Origin: an uncultured Alcaligenaceae bacterium
Lineage (GTDB): Bacteria; Pseudomonadota; Gammaproteobacteria; Burkholderiales; Burkholderiaceae_B
Direction: 5' to 3'
Assembly (NCBI GenBank): GCA_937952975.1
Contig: CALFXX010000060.1
Span: 1 to 44,562 of the forward strand
Length of the DNA: 44,562 bases
Below the pieces are notes generated by a model. That model saw only the letters and a list, made by a program, of their open reading frames with translations, was not told the DNA's origin and searched no databases. Within the stretch, counting starts at the first letter, position 1, and each line of letters starts with the position of its first letter. Below are positions 26,486 through 34,238 of this stretch, piece after piece. The translations under genes and the position numbers were made by a program.

Positions 26486-27118
26486 ATGACCTATAGCGTT
26501 AAAGAAATTTTTTATACCCTGCAAGGCGAAGGTATACGAGCCGGCCGTCCTGCCGTCTTTTGTAGATTTTCGGGCTGTAATCTTTGGTCAGGCCGAGAGG
26601 CCGATCGCAACGACGCAGTTTGTCAATTTTGCGACACCGATTTCGTCGGTACCGATGGAACACTCGGCGGAAAATTCACCTCAGCAACCGAACTCGCCGA
26701 AACAATTGCGTCTCTTTGGCCCGCTCAAAAAAAACAACGCTATGTTGTGCTGACGGGCGGCGAACCACTTTTGCAAGTGGACAGCGCACTCATCGACGCG
26801 CTGCACCAACAAGATTTTGAAATTGCAATTGAAACGAATGGCACTCTTGCTGCGCCTGCAGGGATTGACTGGATTTGTGTCAGCCCTAAAGCAGGTGCAG
26901 AGTGGGTACAAAAAACGGGCAATGAACTCAAGCTGGTGTATCCGCAGCCACGATTGATGCCAGACGCACTAGATCCCATTGGCTTTGAACATTATTTGCT
27001 TCAGCCGATGGATGGCTTGTTTCAAAAGAAAAACACCCTGAAAGCAATTGAATTCTGCCAACAACACCCAGAGTGGCGGCTCTCAGTACAAACCCACAAA
27101 TTTCTGGAAATCCGTTGA
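26486..27118 (+). CDS. queE: 7-carboxy-7-deazaguanine synthase (radical SAM)
   Basis: A 210-residue radical-SAM enzyme that contracts carboxytetrahydropterin to 7-carboxy-7-deazaguanine, the precursor of queuosine in tRNA. The start TYSVKEIFYTLQGEG and RPAVFCRFSGCNLW are diagnostic. Cluster cysteines follow the rare C-x14-C-x2-C spacing (Cys36, then VCQFCDTDF), as reported for Burkholderia multivorans QueE, in place of the usual CxxxCxxC. TGGEPLLQ (GGE motif) binds SAM. Its stop TGA overlaps the TTG start proposed for the next gene, so the two are coupled. ATG 26486 agrees with family length; its ribosome-binding site is weak. Confidence 0.95.
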   Translation: MTYSVKEIFYTLQGEGIRAGRPAVFCRFSGCNLWSGREADRNDAVCQFCDTDFVGTDGTLGGKFTSATELAETIASLWPAQKKQRYVVLTGGEPLLQVDSALIDALHQQDFEIAIETNGTLAAPAGIDWICVSPKAGAEWVQKTGNELKLVYPQPRLMPDALDPIGFEHYLLQPMDGLFQKKNTLKAIEFCQQHPEWRLSVQTHKFLEIR

Positions 27119-27504
27119 ACCTGCACAGCACTACTGACCACTTCGAGCTCTCGCAAAAATTTTATTTTGAGGCTGCGCACACCCTCAGTCGCAAAATAGA
27201 TGCAGAGGGTAGCCGTCAAATACATGGCCACACCTATGAGGCTGAAGTCACCTTAACAGGCCAGCCCGATCCCTCTTCGGGCATGGTCCTTGACCTGGCT
27301 TATCTTCGCAAAGAGATCGAACGTGTCCGCGCCCTACTAGACCATCGCTTTTTAGACGACATCGCCGGTTTGGGGCCTGCCACGCTCGAAAATCTATGCC
27401 TATTCATTCAAGCGCAACTCAGCGAGGCCGTCCCTCAACTGAGTGCTGTCACCATTGCGCGTCGTGCAAGCGCAGACAAGTGCACACTGCGCATCACTCG
27501 CTAG
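27115..27504 (+). CDS. queD: QueD/6-pyruvoyltetrahydropterin synthase-family protein, non-canonical active site
   Basis: 130 residues from TTG 27115, which overlaps the queE stop (TTGA) and has GGAAA upstream; GTG 27073 (143 residues) is an alternative. The T-fold is clear: FYFEAAHTL, then the zinc-binding IHGHTY, then LDHRFLDD with the Asp-His pair. QueD normally has Cys four residues before HGH; here that residue is Ser (SRQIHGH). The Glu that holds the pterin ring (KET in E. coli) aligns with Arg (ARRAS). Position after queE argues for a role in deazaguanine synthesis, but the chemistry may differ from true QueD. The stop is shared with the opposing gene in CTAG. Confidence 0.82.
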   Translation: MNLHSTTDHFELSQKFYFEAAHTLSRKIDAEGSRQIHGHTYEAEVTLTGQPDPSSGMVLDLAYLRKEIERVRALLDHRFLDDIAGLGPATLENLCLFIQAQLSEAVPQLSAVTIARRASADKCTLRITR

Positions 27505-28667
27505 TTGCGGGAGTCAGACCGACTGCTTGATTCACTTCTTGCTGACACGTCAAACTCTTTGTTGTGCTGCCCAAGCCTTGGAGCAACAGAACGATGTTGT
27601 GGACGCTGTCCATCAAAGGACACCGGTAACGCAGTCAACACAAAATCTTCGCCTGGCACAAGACTCTGCATCTTCAAGGCCTGTACCTGAGCATCAGCGA
27701 GAGCCTCAGGCACTGTATTCACCGGGGCGCAAGGCACGCCAGCGACATTAAACCGCTCAATCCACTCAGCTCGTGTACATTTAAGCAGCAAAGGGATCAA
27801 TTGCTCTAACAACGCTATTTTATTGACAAGACGTTTTCGATTGCTAGAGAATCGTTCGTCGTTTAGCCATTCTGAATGCCCTAGCTCTTGAGCAAACTTC
27901 GCAAATAAACGATCGTTACCGCAGCAAATCAAAATCGGCGCATCTTTAGTGTCAAACGACTCGTAAGGCACAAAGCCCGGATGTCCAGAACGATGGCGAT
28001 CTGGCAAACGCTCAAGGTTGACATAGGCATCAGCTTTTTGACCGACCCAGCCTAATGCGGTCTCTAGTAAAGACGCACTCACCACGCCGCCATGCCCCGT
28101 ATGCCCACGTCGTTGCAGCATCGCCAGGGCGCCAATGACTGCCCACATGCCCGTGCCCTGATCGCAAACCGACGCACCAGAGCGCATGGGTGGGTCATCA
28201 GGCCCGCCATTGATACTCGATAACCCGCTAAACGCTTGAATGAGTGGCTCGTACCCGGGCTGCATGTGCATGGGTCCCGTGTGACCAAAGGCCGAAATCT
28301 CGCAATAAATCAACCGCGGGTGACGTCCGCATAACGCTTCACCATCAATGCCCAAGCTCTTGGTCACGCCCGGACGCATGTTGTGAATAAAAATATCAGC
28401 GGATGCGGCCAAACGTTCAAAGGCAGCCAACCCTTCAGAATTTTTTAAATCAATCGCGATTGATTTTTTGCCGCGATTAAAGACATGAAAGTTCAGCGCA
28501 TCCCCGTAGCGAAAGGCCGTGCCCATGTTGCGCGCATCGTCTCCGCCTTCAACACGTTCAAGCTTGATCACCTCTGCACCTAGATCAGCCAAAATCGCCC
28601 CAGCAAAAGGCCCCGCAAGTACTTGCCCAAGCTCTAAAACCGTAACGCCCTGAAGAATATTATTCAT
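27501..28667 (-). CDS. CaiB/BaiF CoA-transferase with Glu at the catalytic Asp position
   Basis: 388 residues. LQGVTVLELGQVLAGPFAGAIL and FNRGKKSIAIDLK are family landmarks. At the nucleophile site, where the family normally has GYD, this protein reads QPGYEPLIQA, so Glu140 replaces Asp. The carboxylate is kept but displaced. The C-terminus is a Ser/Arg-rich tail (SARSESSSRSDSRN) not seen in the other transferase here. It is transcribed leftward after a Bug gene (41-base gap), suggesting uptake of an acid and its CoA activation. It overlaps queD by four bases at convergent stops. Confidence 0.9.
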   Translation of the reverse strand: MNNILQGVTVLELGQVLAGPFAGAILADLGAEVIKLERVEGGDDARNMGTAFRYGDALNFHVFNRGKKSIAIDLKNSEGLAAFERLAASADIFIHNMRPGVTKSLGIDGEALCGRHPRLIYCEISAFGHTGPMHMQPGYEPLIQAFSGLSSINGGPDDPPMRSGASVCDQGTGMWAVIGALAMLQRRGHTGHGGVVSASLLETALGWVGQKADAYVNLERLPDRHRSGHPGFVPYESFDTKDAPILICCGNDRLFAKFAQELGHSEWLNDERFSSNRKRLVNKIALLEQLIPLLLKCTRAEWIERFNVAGVPCAPVNTVPEALADAQVQALKMQSLVPGEDFVLTALPVSFDGQRPQHRSVAPRLGQHNKEFDVSARSESSSRSDSRN

Positions 28668-28708
28668 GTTTATAAATCAAATTAGAAGATTGACGATGCC
28701 GGCTAGTT

Positions 28709-29683
28709 CTATTCAGGCTCGATGCCAGCGGCGCGAATAATTCGCCCCCACGTGCGTACCTCTCTTGCTTGATACTCAGCGAGTTCGCTCGGTGTACTCG
28801 TCACCGCCTCTCCACCTAAAGACTCTTGACGTAACACCATGCGTTTTGACAAGGCTGCCCCCGAGATCATCTTGGCTAACTTATCAACGATGTCGGGTGC
28901 AACCCCAGCTGGCGCGTAGACCGCATTCCAGTAAGTGACCTCAAACCCTGGCAATCCAGCCTCAGCAACGGTAGGTACGAGCGGCGCAGCGTTAGAACGC
29001 GTCGCTGCGCTGACCGCCAGGGGCTGTAAGCGCCCCGCGTGTATCAGCGGTAAGGCAGTCGAACTATCTAAAAACATGTAATCAATCTGCCCACCCATCA
29101 AGTCATTGACCGCCTGCGGGTTGCTTTTATAGGGCACTGAGGTCACGTCAATTTTTGCCATCTGTTTAAGCAGCTCTGAACCGACACGGCTCGAAGAACT
29201 ACCACTGCCAAAGTTTAATTTCCCCGGCCTCGAGCGAGCGGCTTTGAGCAACTCGTCGACCGTTGTTATCTGCGACGACGGGTTCACGACTAAAAACATA
29301 CTGCCGCGGCCAATCAGCCCAATCGGTTGAAAATCTTTTACTGGGTCATACGGCAGTTTTTTGTAAAGATACTGATTCGCTACCTGAGTCGTATTGGTCG
29401 TGAGCAAAAGCGTGTAACCGGTCGGCTTTGCCTGCGCGACATACTGAGCAGCCAACAGCCCGTTTGCACCACCGCGGTTATCAATCACAACCGTAGTGTT
29501 GAATTCTTCAGACATCGACTGTGCCATCGCTCGAGCCGTCTGATCAGTTCCGCTGCCCGCCGCGAACGGTACAACGAGGGTAATCGGCCCCTGCGGAAAC
29601 TCTTGTCCCAGCGAGCAAACAAGCCCCGCATTTGCCGCCCACAGAACCACGCTCAACAAGAATTTTCTCTGCAAAGCCTTCAA
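28709..29683 (-). CDS. Bug-family periplasmic binding protein, upstream of CoA-transferase
   Basis: 324 residues with a signal peptide ending near VCSLG|QEF. Ligand loop: VVPFAAGSGTD, lacking the double glycine. In place of the usual DGYT segment it has KPTGYTLL, so the conserved Asp is missing (Thr-Gly-Tyr remain). The second lobe reads SVPYKSNPQAVNDLMGG, with Ser for the usual Gly. These differences set it apart from the other Bug proteins nearby. It heads a two-gene leftward transcript with the CoA-transferase; upstream lies a tandem TTTTTGCCAA repeat. Confidence 0.92.
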   Translation of the reverse strand: MKALQRKFLLSVVLWAANAGLVCSLGQEFPQGPITLVVPFAAGSGTDQTARAMAQSMSEEFNTTVVIDNRGGANGLLAAQYVAQAKPTGYTLLLTTNTTQVANQYLYKKLPYDPVKDFQPIGLIGRGSMFLVVNPSSQITTVDELLKAARSRPGKLNFGSGSSSSRVGSELLKQMAKIDVTSVPYKSNPQAVNDLMGGQIDYMFLDSSTALPLIHAGRLQPLAVSAATRSNAAPLVPTVAEAGLPGFEVTYWNAVYAPAGVAPDIVDKLAKMISGAALSKRMVLRQESLGGEAVTSTPSELAEYQAREVRTWGRIIRAAGIEPE

Positions 29684-29710
29684 AATATCGCCTCCAGATG
29701 CTGGTCATTA

Positions 29711-29731
29711 TTTTTGCCAATTTTTTGCCAA
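29711..29731. repeat. Tandem TTTTTGCCAA-type repeat upstream of Bug
   Basis: Two adjoining copies of TTTTTGCCAAT/TTTTTGCCAA lie about 28-48 bases before the leftward Bug start. On the transcribed strand each gives TTGGCAAAAA, similar to a -35 hexamer followed by an A-run. This could be a promoter or binding element, and slippage is an equally simple origin. Confidence 0.4.
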
Positions 29732-29902
29732 TTGAGGCAGACCTCCGCACGAGACTATCTTAGCGCAAGCATCAGCGCCTCATGATCGGGTGCAGTGCAG
29801 CATGAACCACTTCAATGTCGAGTGCACATGTGTTAAACAGTTATTTGCATCAGGCGATGCCATCAAGACAACTAGCGCTGCACCATAGCCGCAGGAGACA
29901 CC

Positions 29903-30781
29903 ATGCAAAGCACCACCACGTTTGACCGTTCAGAGGGCGACCTCGGCAATATTGTTGCGTTAGAGCATGTGAATCTAGAGATTCCGGATCAATCGCTTGC
30001 CACAATTTTTTACACGATGGGCATGGGGTTTACGCGCGACCCCTATTTGATGACCGGCATCACAAATATGTGGATTAATTTAGGTCGCAATCAATTTCAT
30101 CTGCCGACAGGCAAGCCGATGGTCTTGCGTGGCAATATCATGATTGTGACGCCAAGCCGCTCAGCCTTGCTCGAGCGCCTTACCTCGATACAAGACTTAT
30201 TAAAAGGGACTGAGTTCAATTTTAGTGAGCACGCAGATCATGTACTGGTAACTTGCCCTTGGGGCAATCGCCTCAAGTGCTACGAGCCAGCGCCCGAGTT
30301 TGGGCCGATCAGCTTAGGCATGCCTTGTATTGAAATGCTTGTGGATCACGGTAGTGCTGAGCCTATTGCGCACTTCTATCGCGAGATCATGAACGCCAAG
30401 GCTGTCACGGGTAAAGATCATGCCGGCGTCTACGCCCGAGTCTCGGTGGGACCAAGTCAGGCCCTGATTTACCGCGAGGCAGACAGCACCGACAAGCGCC
30501 CTTATGACAATCATCATCTGCAAATTTATATTGCAGATTTTTCAGGCCCCTATAACCGCCTGAAAGCTCGCAACCTCATCTCGCGCGAAGATAGCGTCCA
30601 TCAGTATCGCTTTAAAGACGTGATCGACCTGAACAGCGGAAAAGTCTTGCATCATATCGAGCATGAAATTCGCAGTCTCATGCATCCTTTATACGCGCGC
30701 CCTCTCATCAATCGCAACGCAGAGCAAAACATTAGAAACTTTGTACCAGGGCAAGAAGCGTACGTCTGGACCATGCCCTAG
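29903..30781 (+). CDS. VOC-superfamily protein (glyoxalase/extradiol dioxygenase fold)
   Basis: 292 residues with two VOC modules: about 18-115, starting EHVNLEIPDQSLA, and about 135-265, starting IEMLVDHGSAEPIAHFY. Potential metal ligands fall at module strand positions: His in EHVNLEI, His in NHHLQIYI and Glu in HHIEHEI, an H-H-E set like that of extradiol ring-cleaving dioxygenases. ATG 29903 follows AGGAG. It begins a rightward set with a Bug gene and an FAD aromatic-type hydroxylase, a combination suggesting hydroxylation followed by ring opening. No ring substrate can be named, and glyoxalase or isomerase activity remains possible. Confidence 0.82.
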   Translation: MQSTTTFDRSEGDLGNIVALEHVNLEIPDQSLATIFYTMGMGFTRDPYLMTGITNMWINLGRNQFHLPTGKPMVLRGNIMIVTPSRSALLERLTSIQDLLKGTEFNFSEHADHVLVTCPWGNRLKCYEPAPEFGPISLGMPCIEMLVDHGSAEPIAHFYREIMNAKAVTGKDHAGVYARVSVGPSQALIYREADSTDKRPYDNHHLQIYIADFSGPYNRLKARNLISREDSVHQYRFKDVIDLNSGKVLHHIEHEIRSLMHPLYARPLINRNAEQNIRNFVPGQEAYVWTMP

Positions 30782-30843
30782 TTGTTTGCAAAGTGCCCAG
30801 CCTACAAGAACATCAAAATCATAATAATCAATGAGAGACAATC

Positions 30844-31851
30844 TTGAAAAAAATATCAATCATGCAGCATCGTCTCAAGTTAGCCTTGCATTGTTTGGGC
30901 GTCGCGCTGTGGCTGAGCGTCACCCCCACGACGGGTGTTGCGGCCGAATGGCCTGAGCGCCCAGTAAAAATCATCAGTCCTTACCTCGCCGGCGGTGGAC
31001 TCGACATTTGGGTCAGACCAATCGCAAATTTACTCACGCAACAACTCGGCCAAAGCTTCGTCGTTGAGAACAAGGCGGGGGCGAATGGAGCGATCGGCAC
31101 GTTATTCGGCGCTCGTTCGGCCCCAGACGGTTACACCATCATGGCAGGAACCACCGGGTCGCTCGCCATGAACGCGGCGATCAAACCTAATCTATCCTAT
31201 GACCCGATTAAAGATTTTGCGCCGGTGACTGTTGTCGCTGAGTCCGCCTTTTTAATGACGGCTTCGCCTGCTTCAGGAATTAAAAGTTTAAAAGACGTGA
31301 TCGAACGTTCAAAAAAGCAACCTGGCAGCGTGACCTATGCTTCTTTTGGGATTGGCAGTTCTGCTCATTTAGCCGCCGAACTGTTTAGCGCTGAAGCGGG
31401 CATTAAGATGACCCACATCCCCTACCAGGGTAGCGCACAGGCGATACAAGATGTGATGGCCGGTAACGTCATGGTGATCTTCGATTCATTGTCATTAGAT
31501 TTGCCACACATCCGGGCTGGTCGCTTGGTACCCATCGCACTTGCTGACTCCCAGCGATCGCCCGCAGCACCCGACGTACCGACCTTTGCAGAGCTCGGCC
31601 TGCCGAAAGTCTTGGCCGGCTCTTGGTACGCGTTGCTCGCCCCGACCGGCACGTCACCCGCAATCATTCAAAAGCTGCGTGACGAAGTTGTCAAAGCACT
31701 CGCCTCAAAAACGATGCAAGAGCAAGCCACCACCACCGGCACCCGCACAGTCGGCAACACCCCCGAAGAGTTTACGAAACAGCTAAAAGAAGATCTTGAA
31801 AAATGGCGGGCCCTCGTCAAAAAGATTGGTCTTGAGAACCTGGGAGGCTGA
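30844..31851 (+). CDS. Bug-family periplasmic binding protein in VOC/monooxygenase operon
   Basis: 335 residues from TTG 30844, preferred because GAGAG lies just upstream; ATG 30862 has no such site. The signal peptide is long, ending near GVAA|EWP. The ligand loop is SPYLAGGGLDIWVRP, with an unusual Ile-Trp-Val before the Arg. APDGYTIMAGTTGS and HIPYQGSAQAIQDVMAG follow family pattern. The FAD monooxygenase starts two bases after its stop, with its ribosome-binding site (GGGAGG) inside the last codons, so the two are tightly coupled and probably serve the same compound. Confidence 0.92.
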   Translation: MKKISIMQHRLKLALHCLGVALWLSVTPTTGVAAEWPERPVKIISPYLAGGGLDIWVRPIANLLTQQLGQSFVVENKAGANGAIGTLFGARSAPDGYTIMAGTTGSLAMNAAIKPNLSYDPIKDFAPVTVVAESAFLMTASPASGIKSLKDVIERSKKQPGSVTYASFGIGSSAHLAAELFSAEAGIKMTHIPYQGSAQAIQDVMAGNVMVIFDSLSLDLPHIRAGRLVPIALADSQRSPAAPDVPTFAELGLPKVLAGSWYALLAPTGTSPAIIQKLRDEVVKALASKTMQEQATTTGTRTVGNTPEEFTKQLKEDLEKWRALVKKIGLENLGG

Positions 31852-31853
31852 TC

Positions 31854-33101
31854 GTGGCAGCAAGTCGCAAGCGTGCACTGATTATTGGCGGCTCTTTGGC
31901 GGGCTTATTCGCGGCTAATTTACTGCGTACACAAGGCTGGCAGATTTCAATTTATGAACGTACCCAAGGGGATCTGGCGAGCCGCGGCGCCGGCATAGGC
32001 ACTTATCGCCAGCTCTTTGACATTATGGCCAGCCTTGGGATTAAAGACCTCGAGTCAAAGTGCATTCCACTTAAAAGGCGTTTATGTTTTGGCGCGTCTG
32101 GCGAGGTCGTGCACGAGGTGAATCAACTGCATACGATGAGCGCGTGGGCCACGATCTATAACGCCCTGAAAGACCTTGTCCCGGCGCACGAGTATCACTC
32201 AGGTAAACAGCTTGTTGATATTGAGCAAGACAATGATCACATCACCGCAATTTTTAGCGATGGAAGTCGCGAGACCGGCGACCTGTTAGTGGGTGCTGAT
32301 GGCCTGCGCTCGACAGTACGTCAGCACTATGCCCCGGACATTGAACCTCGTTACGCTGGCTATGTCGCCTGGCGTGGCATGGTCGATGAAAATGATTTCT
32401 CGGCTGAAGATCATGCGCAGATTTTTGAAAATTACGCCTTCGGTTTTCCTGAAGGCGAACAGTTTTTAGCCTACCCAGTCTTAGGACGTACCAACGAAAA
32501 CATTCGTGGCAAACGTTCCTATAACTTCGTATGGTATCGCCCTGCCTCAGAAGCCGATTTAAAAGATTTATGCACCGACGAGCATGGCGTATGTCACGGC
32601 AGCGCAATCGCACCACCACTGATTCGCAAAGAACTGACCCTGGGCATCAAAGCTGCCGCACAAAAGCTTTTAGCACCTCAGCTTGCCCGAATTGTGTGTC
32701 AGGTACCGCAGCCTTTTTTTCAAGCAATTAATGACCTTGAATCTAAACGCCTCGTGTTTGGTCGGGTGGCCTTAATTGGCGATGCCGCCTTCATTGCCAG
32801 GCCGCATGTCGGTGGCGGCATCACCAAGGCAGCCATTGACGCTCAAACGTTGGCACAGGCCTTAGCCGCTCAACCTGACAACATCGACCAGGCGCTCAGC
32901 GCCTTTGAAACACAGTCGCTGCACTTTGGCAGAGGCGTTGTCGACCGTGCGCGAGGCTTAGGTGCCTATCTCGAAGGGCAACACAAACCCCCTGAGGCTC
33001 GAACCCCTATGCAACAATCACGCGATATCAAGAAGGTCATGCAAGAGCAAGGCGCAGCACTCACCAACGAATTATTAAATTCAACTGAGTCAGCGCATTG
33101 A
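31854..33101 (+). CDS. FAD-dependent aromatic-type monooxygenase (2,6-dihydroxypyridine hydroxylase-like)
   Basis: A 415-residue group A flavoprotein monooxygenase. FAD fold GGSLAGLFAA (12-21), then RGAGIGTY, the DG motif LLVGADGLRSTVR (about 147-159) and GDAAFIARPHVGGGITKA (GD motif, about 308-325). The GGSLAGLF and HVGGG forms are typical of 2,6-dihydroxypyridine 3-hydroxylase and related enzymes rather than p-hydroxybenzoate hydroxylase. It hydroxylates electron-rich rings using NAD(P)H and O2. The start is GTG 31854 with a strong GGGAGG site. It is the last gene of the VOC-Bug-FAD operon. The exact substrate is unknown; an N-heterocycle is a reasonable guess. Confidence 0.88.
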   Translation: MAASRKRALIIGGSLAGLFAANLLRTQGWQISIYERTQGDLASRGAGIGTYRQLFDIMASLGIKDLESKCIPLKRRLCFGASGEVVHEVNQLHTMSAWATIYNALKDLVPAHEYHSGKQLVDIEQDNDHITAIFSDGSRETGDLLVGADGLRSTVRQHYAPDIEPRYAGYVAWRGMVDENDFSAEDHAQIFENYAFGFPEGEQFLAYPVLGRTNENIRGKRSYNFVWYRPASEADLKDLCTDEHGVCHGSAIAPPLIRKELTLGIKAAAQKLLAPQLARIVCQVPQPFFQAINDLESKRLVFGRVALIGDAAFIARPHVGGGITKAAIDAQTLAQALAAQPDNIDQALSAFETQSLHFGRGVVDRARGLGAYLEGQHKPPEARTPMQQSRDIKKVMQEQGAALTNELLNSTESAH

Positions 33102-33200
33102 ATAGTAGCCGCGAGGGTAACACTAGCCTTTTTTAAACACCTGGCAACACTAATGTCGCCAGCCTTTATGATCGCTACATTCAAGACACAAGAATTACGT

Positions 33201-33222
33201 GTTATGTCTCGTGAAACATAAC
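33201..33222. repeat. Hairpin at the end of the ABM gene
   Basis: GTTATGT (33201-33207) and ACATAAC (33216-33222) pair perfectly around an 8-base loop, and ACGT/ACGT flanks extend the symmetry. It touches the stop codon of the leftward ABM gene and lies between two convergent transcripts. No T-run follows, so a terminator or 3'-end role is only suggested. Confidence 0.45.
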
Positions 33223-33530
33223 TACGTCGGTGACATTACGTGAATAATCCGGCTTGCAATAAACTCTTTGGTCTTCGCACCATAAGCGGCCATATGTGGT
33301 GCGGCAGCATGGGCCTTAAGCGCATCCATACTGTCCCATTTTTCGATAACTAAAAAAGTATCCGGCCCCCATGCAGTCTGAATCGCGGGTGCACCTTCTG
33401 CGTCGATAGCAGCTCCATATTCGATACAACCTTTTTCTGCTAAGACCGCGGCAGTATTTTCTCTGAAATATCCAAGAATTGTGTCGCGCAGCCCAGGCTT
33501 AGCGGTAATCACAGCTATCACATGAATCAT
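33222..33530 (-). CDS. Antibiotic biosynthesis monooxygenase (ABM/YgiN-like) small protein
   Basis: 102 residues with the dimeric ferredoxin-like ABM fold. It opens IHVIAVITAKPGLRDTIL, has the central KGCIEYGAAID and the strand TFLVIEKWDSMDALKAHAAAPHM, all diagnostic. Such proteins oxidise quinols or polyketide rings without cofactor, or simply bind aromatic intermediates; YgiN handles menadiol. It is the last gene of the leftward Rieske operon, 64 bases after the ferredoxin gene, consistent with oxidising or protecting a diol product. No catalytic residue set is universal in the family, so activity is not provable here. Confidence 0.87.
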   Translation of the reverse strand: MIHVIAVITAKPGLRDTILGYFRENTAAVLAEKGCIEYGAAIDAEGAPAIQTAWGPDTFLVIEKWDSMDALKAHAAAPHMAAYGAKTKEFIASRIIHVMSPT

Positions 33531-33594
33531 TGATTAAGTCCTCACCATCTATTAATAAAATTTAAAAAAACAACACCTTAAGAAATCGAAATAC

Positions 33595-33870
33595 TCATAA
33601 ATCAAGAACCAACCGCGAGGAATACGATCTCGAGCAACAAATCATGATGACATTTTGAGCTTCGCGTTGTGCTACAGTCAAAACGCTATCTCTATGCTCT
33701 GGAATCCCATCAAGAACAGCTACTTGGCAGGTTGAACAACTGCCTTCCATACAAAGATAAGGTGCTTGTACGCCGGCAAACAGCAATGCATCAAGGATTG
33801 ATTCATCAGAATTTACGATAACTGTAATTCCTTTGCGTGCCAAATGAACTTCAAAACTATTGTCAGACAT
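33595..33870 (-). CDS. Stand-alone plant-type [2Fe-2S] ferredoxin
   Basis: 91 residues from ATG 33870, preferred over ATG 33891 since AGGT lies eight bases upstream of the former. Cluster cysteines are Cys40, Cys45, Cys48 and Cys78 (CMEGSCSTC, then ICCSRS), the plant-type C-x4-C-x2-C-x29-C spacing. The sequence resembles the C-terminal ferredoxin domain of phthalate dioxygenase-type reductases rather than the Rieske ferredoxins of naphthalene dioxygenase. It should pass electrons to the Rieske oxygenase encoded two genes upstream. No FMN/FAD reductase gene lies in the operon, so a reductase from elsewhere must feed it. Confidence 0.9.
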   Translation of the reverse strand: MSDNSFEVHLARKGITVIVNSDESILDALLFAGVQAPYLCMEGSCSTCQVAVLDGIPEHRDSVLTVAQREAQNVIMICCSRSYSSRLVLDL

Positions 33871-33896
33871 ACACCGACCTAGGCAAATCATTACGA

Positions 33897-34238
33897 TTAA
33901 TTATCAGCAGCACTCACTGTGCGAAACTCAAATTTATCCCACGGATATGCATCCGGAAAGTCGACGTCATTCCAATTTAAATCAATCGGATGCGCCGTTT
34001 CTGCAAAAGTCATAGCGAGATAAAAAAGAGTTTTGGCGTCTATTGGCAATTCTTGTATTTTGTATTGATTCAAGTAAAGAAGAATCTCTTCCATCCGCGG
34101 CAGCATTGCATCATAAAATACTCTAAGTTGTGGCAACGTTACTTGATGCAGCTTCTGAAATCGCGCGGCTTCTGACTTTAGAGCCCAATCCGAAACGAAT
34201 ATTTCTAAGTCGGAAAACTTTAACGGTAGACTTGTCAT
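33897..34238 (-). CDS. Unknown 113-residue protein coupled to the Rieske oxygenase
   Basis: I do not recognise this family. It is acidic, has no Cys, no signal peptide and no transmembrane segment. It looks helical in the middle (FQKLHQVTLPQLRVFYDAM, then PRMEEILLYLNQY), with a compact C-terminal block LNWNDVDFPDAYPWDKFEF rich in Asp, Trp and Tyr. The start ATG overlaps the Rieske stop by one base (TAATG), so the two are translated together, and the ferredoxin follows after 26 bases. Its place between oxygenase and ferredoxin is where small-subunit or assembly genes occur, but the sequence does not resemble the usual beta subunit. Function is open. Confidence 0.75.
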   Translation of the reverse strand: MTSLPLKFSDLEIFVSDWALKSEAARFQKLHQVTLPQLRVFYDAMLPRMEEILLYLNQYKIQELPIDAKTLFYLAMTFAETAHPIDLNWNDVDFPDAYPWDKFEFRTVSAADN

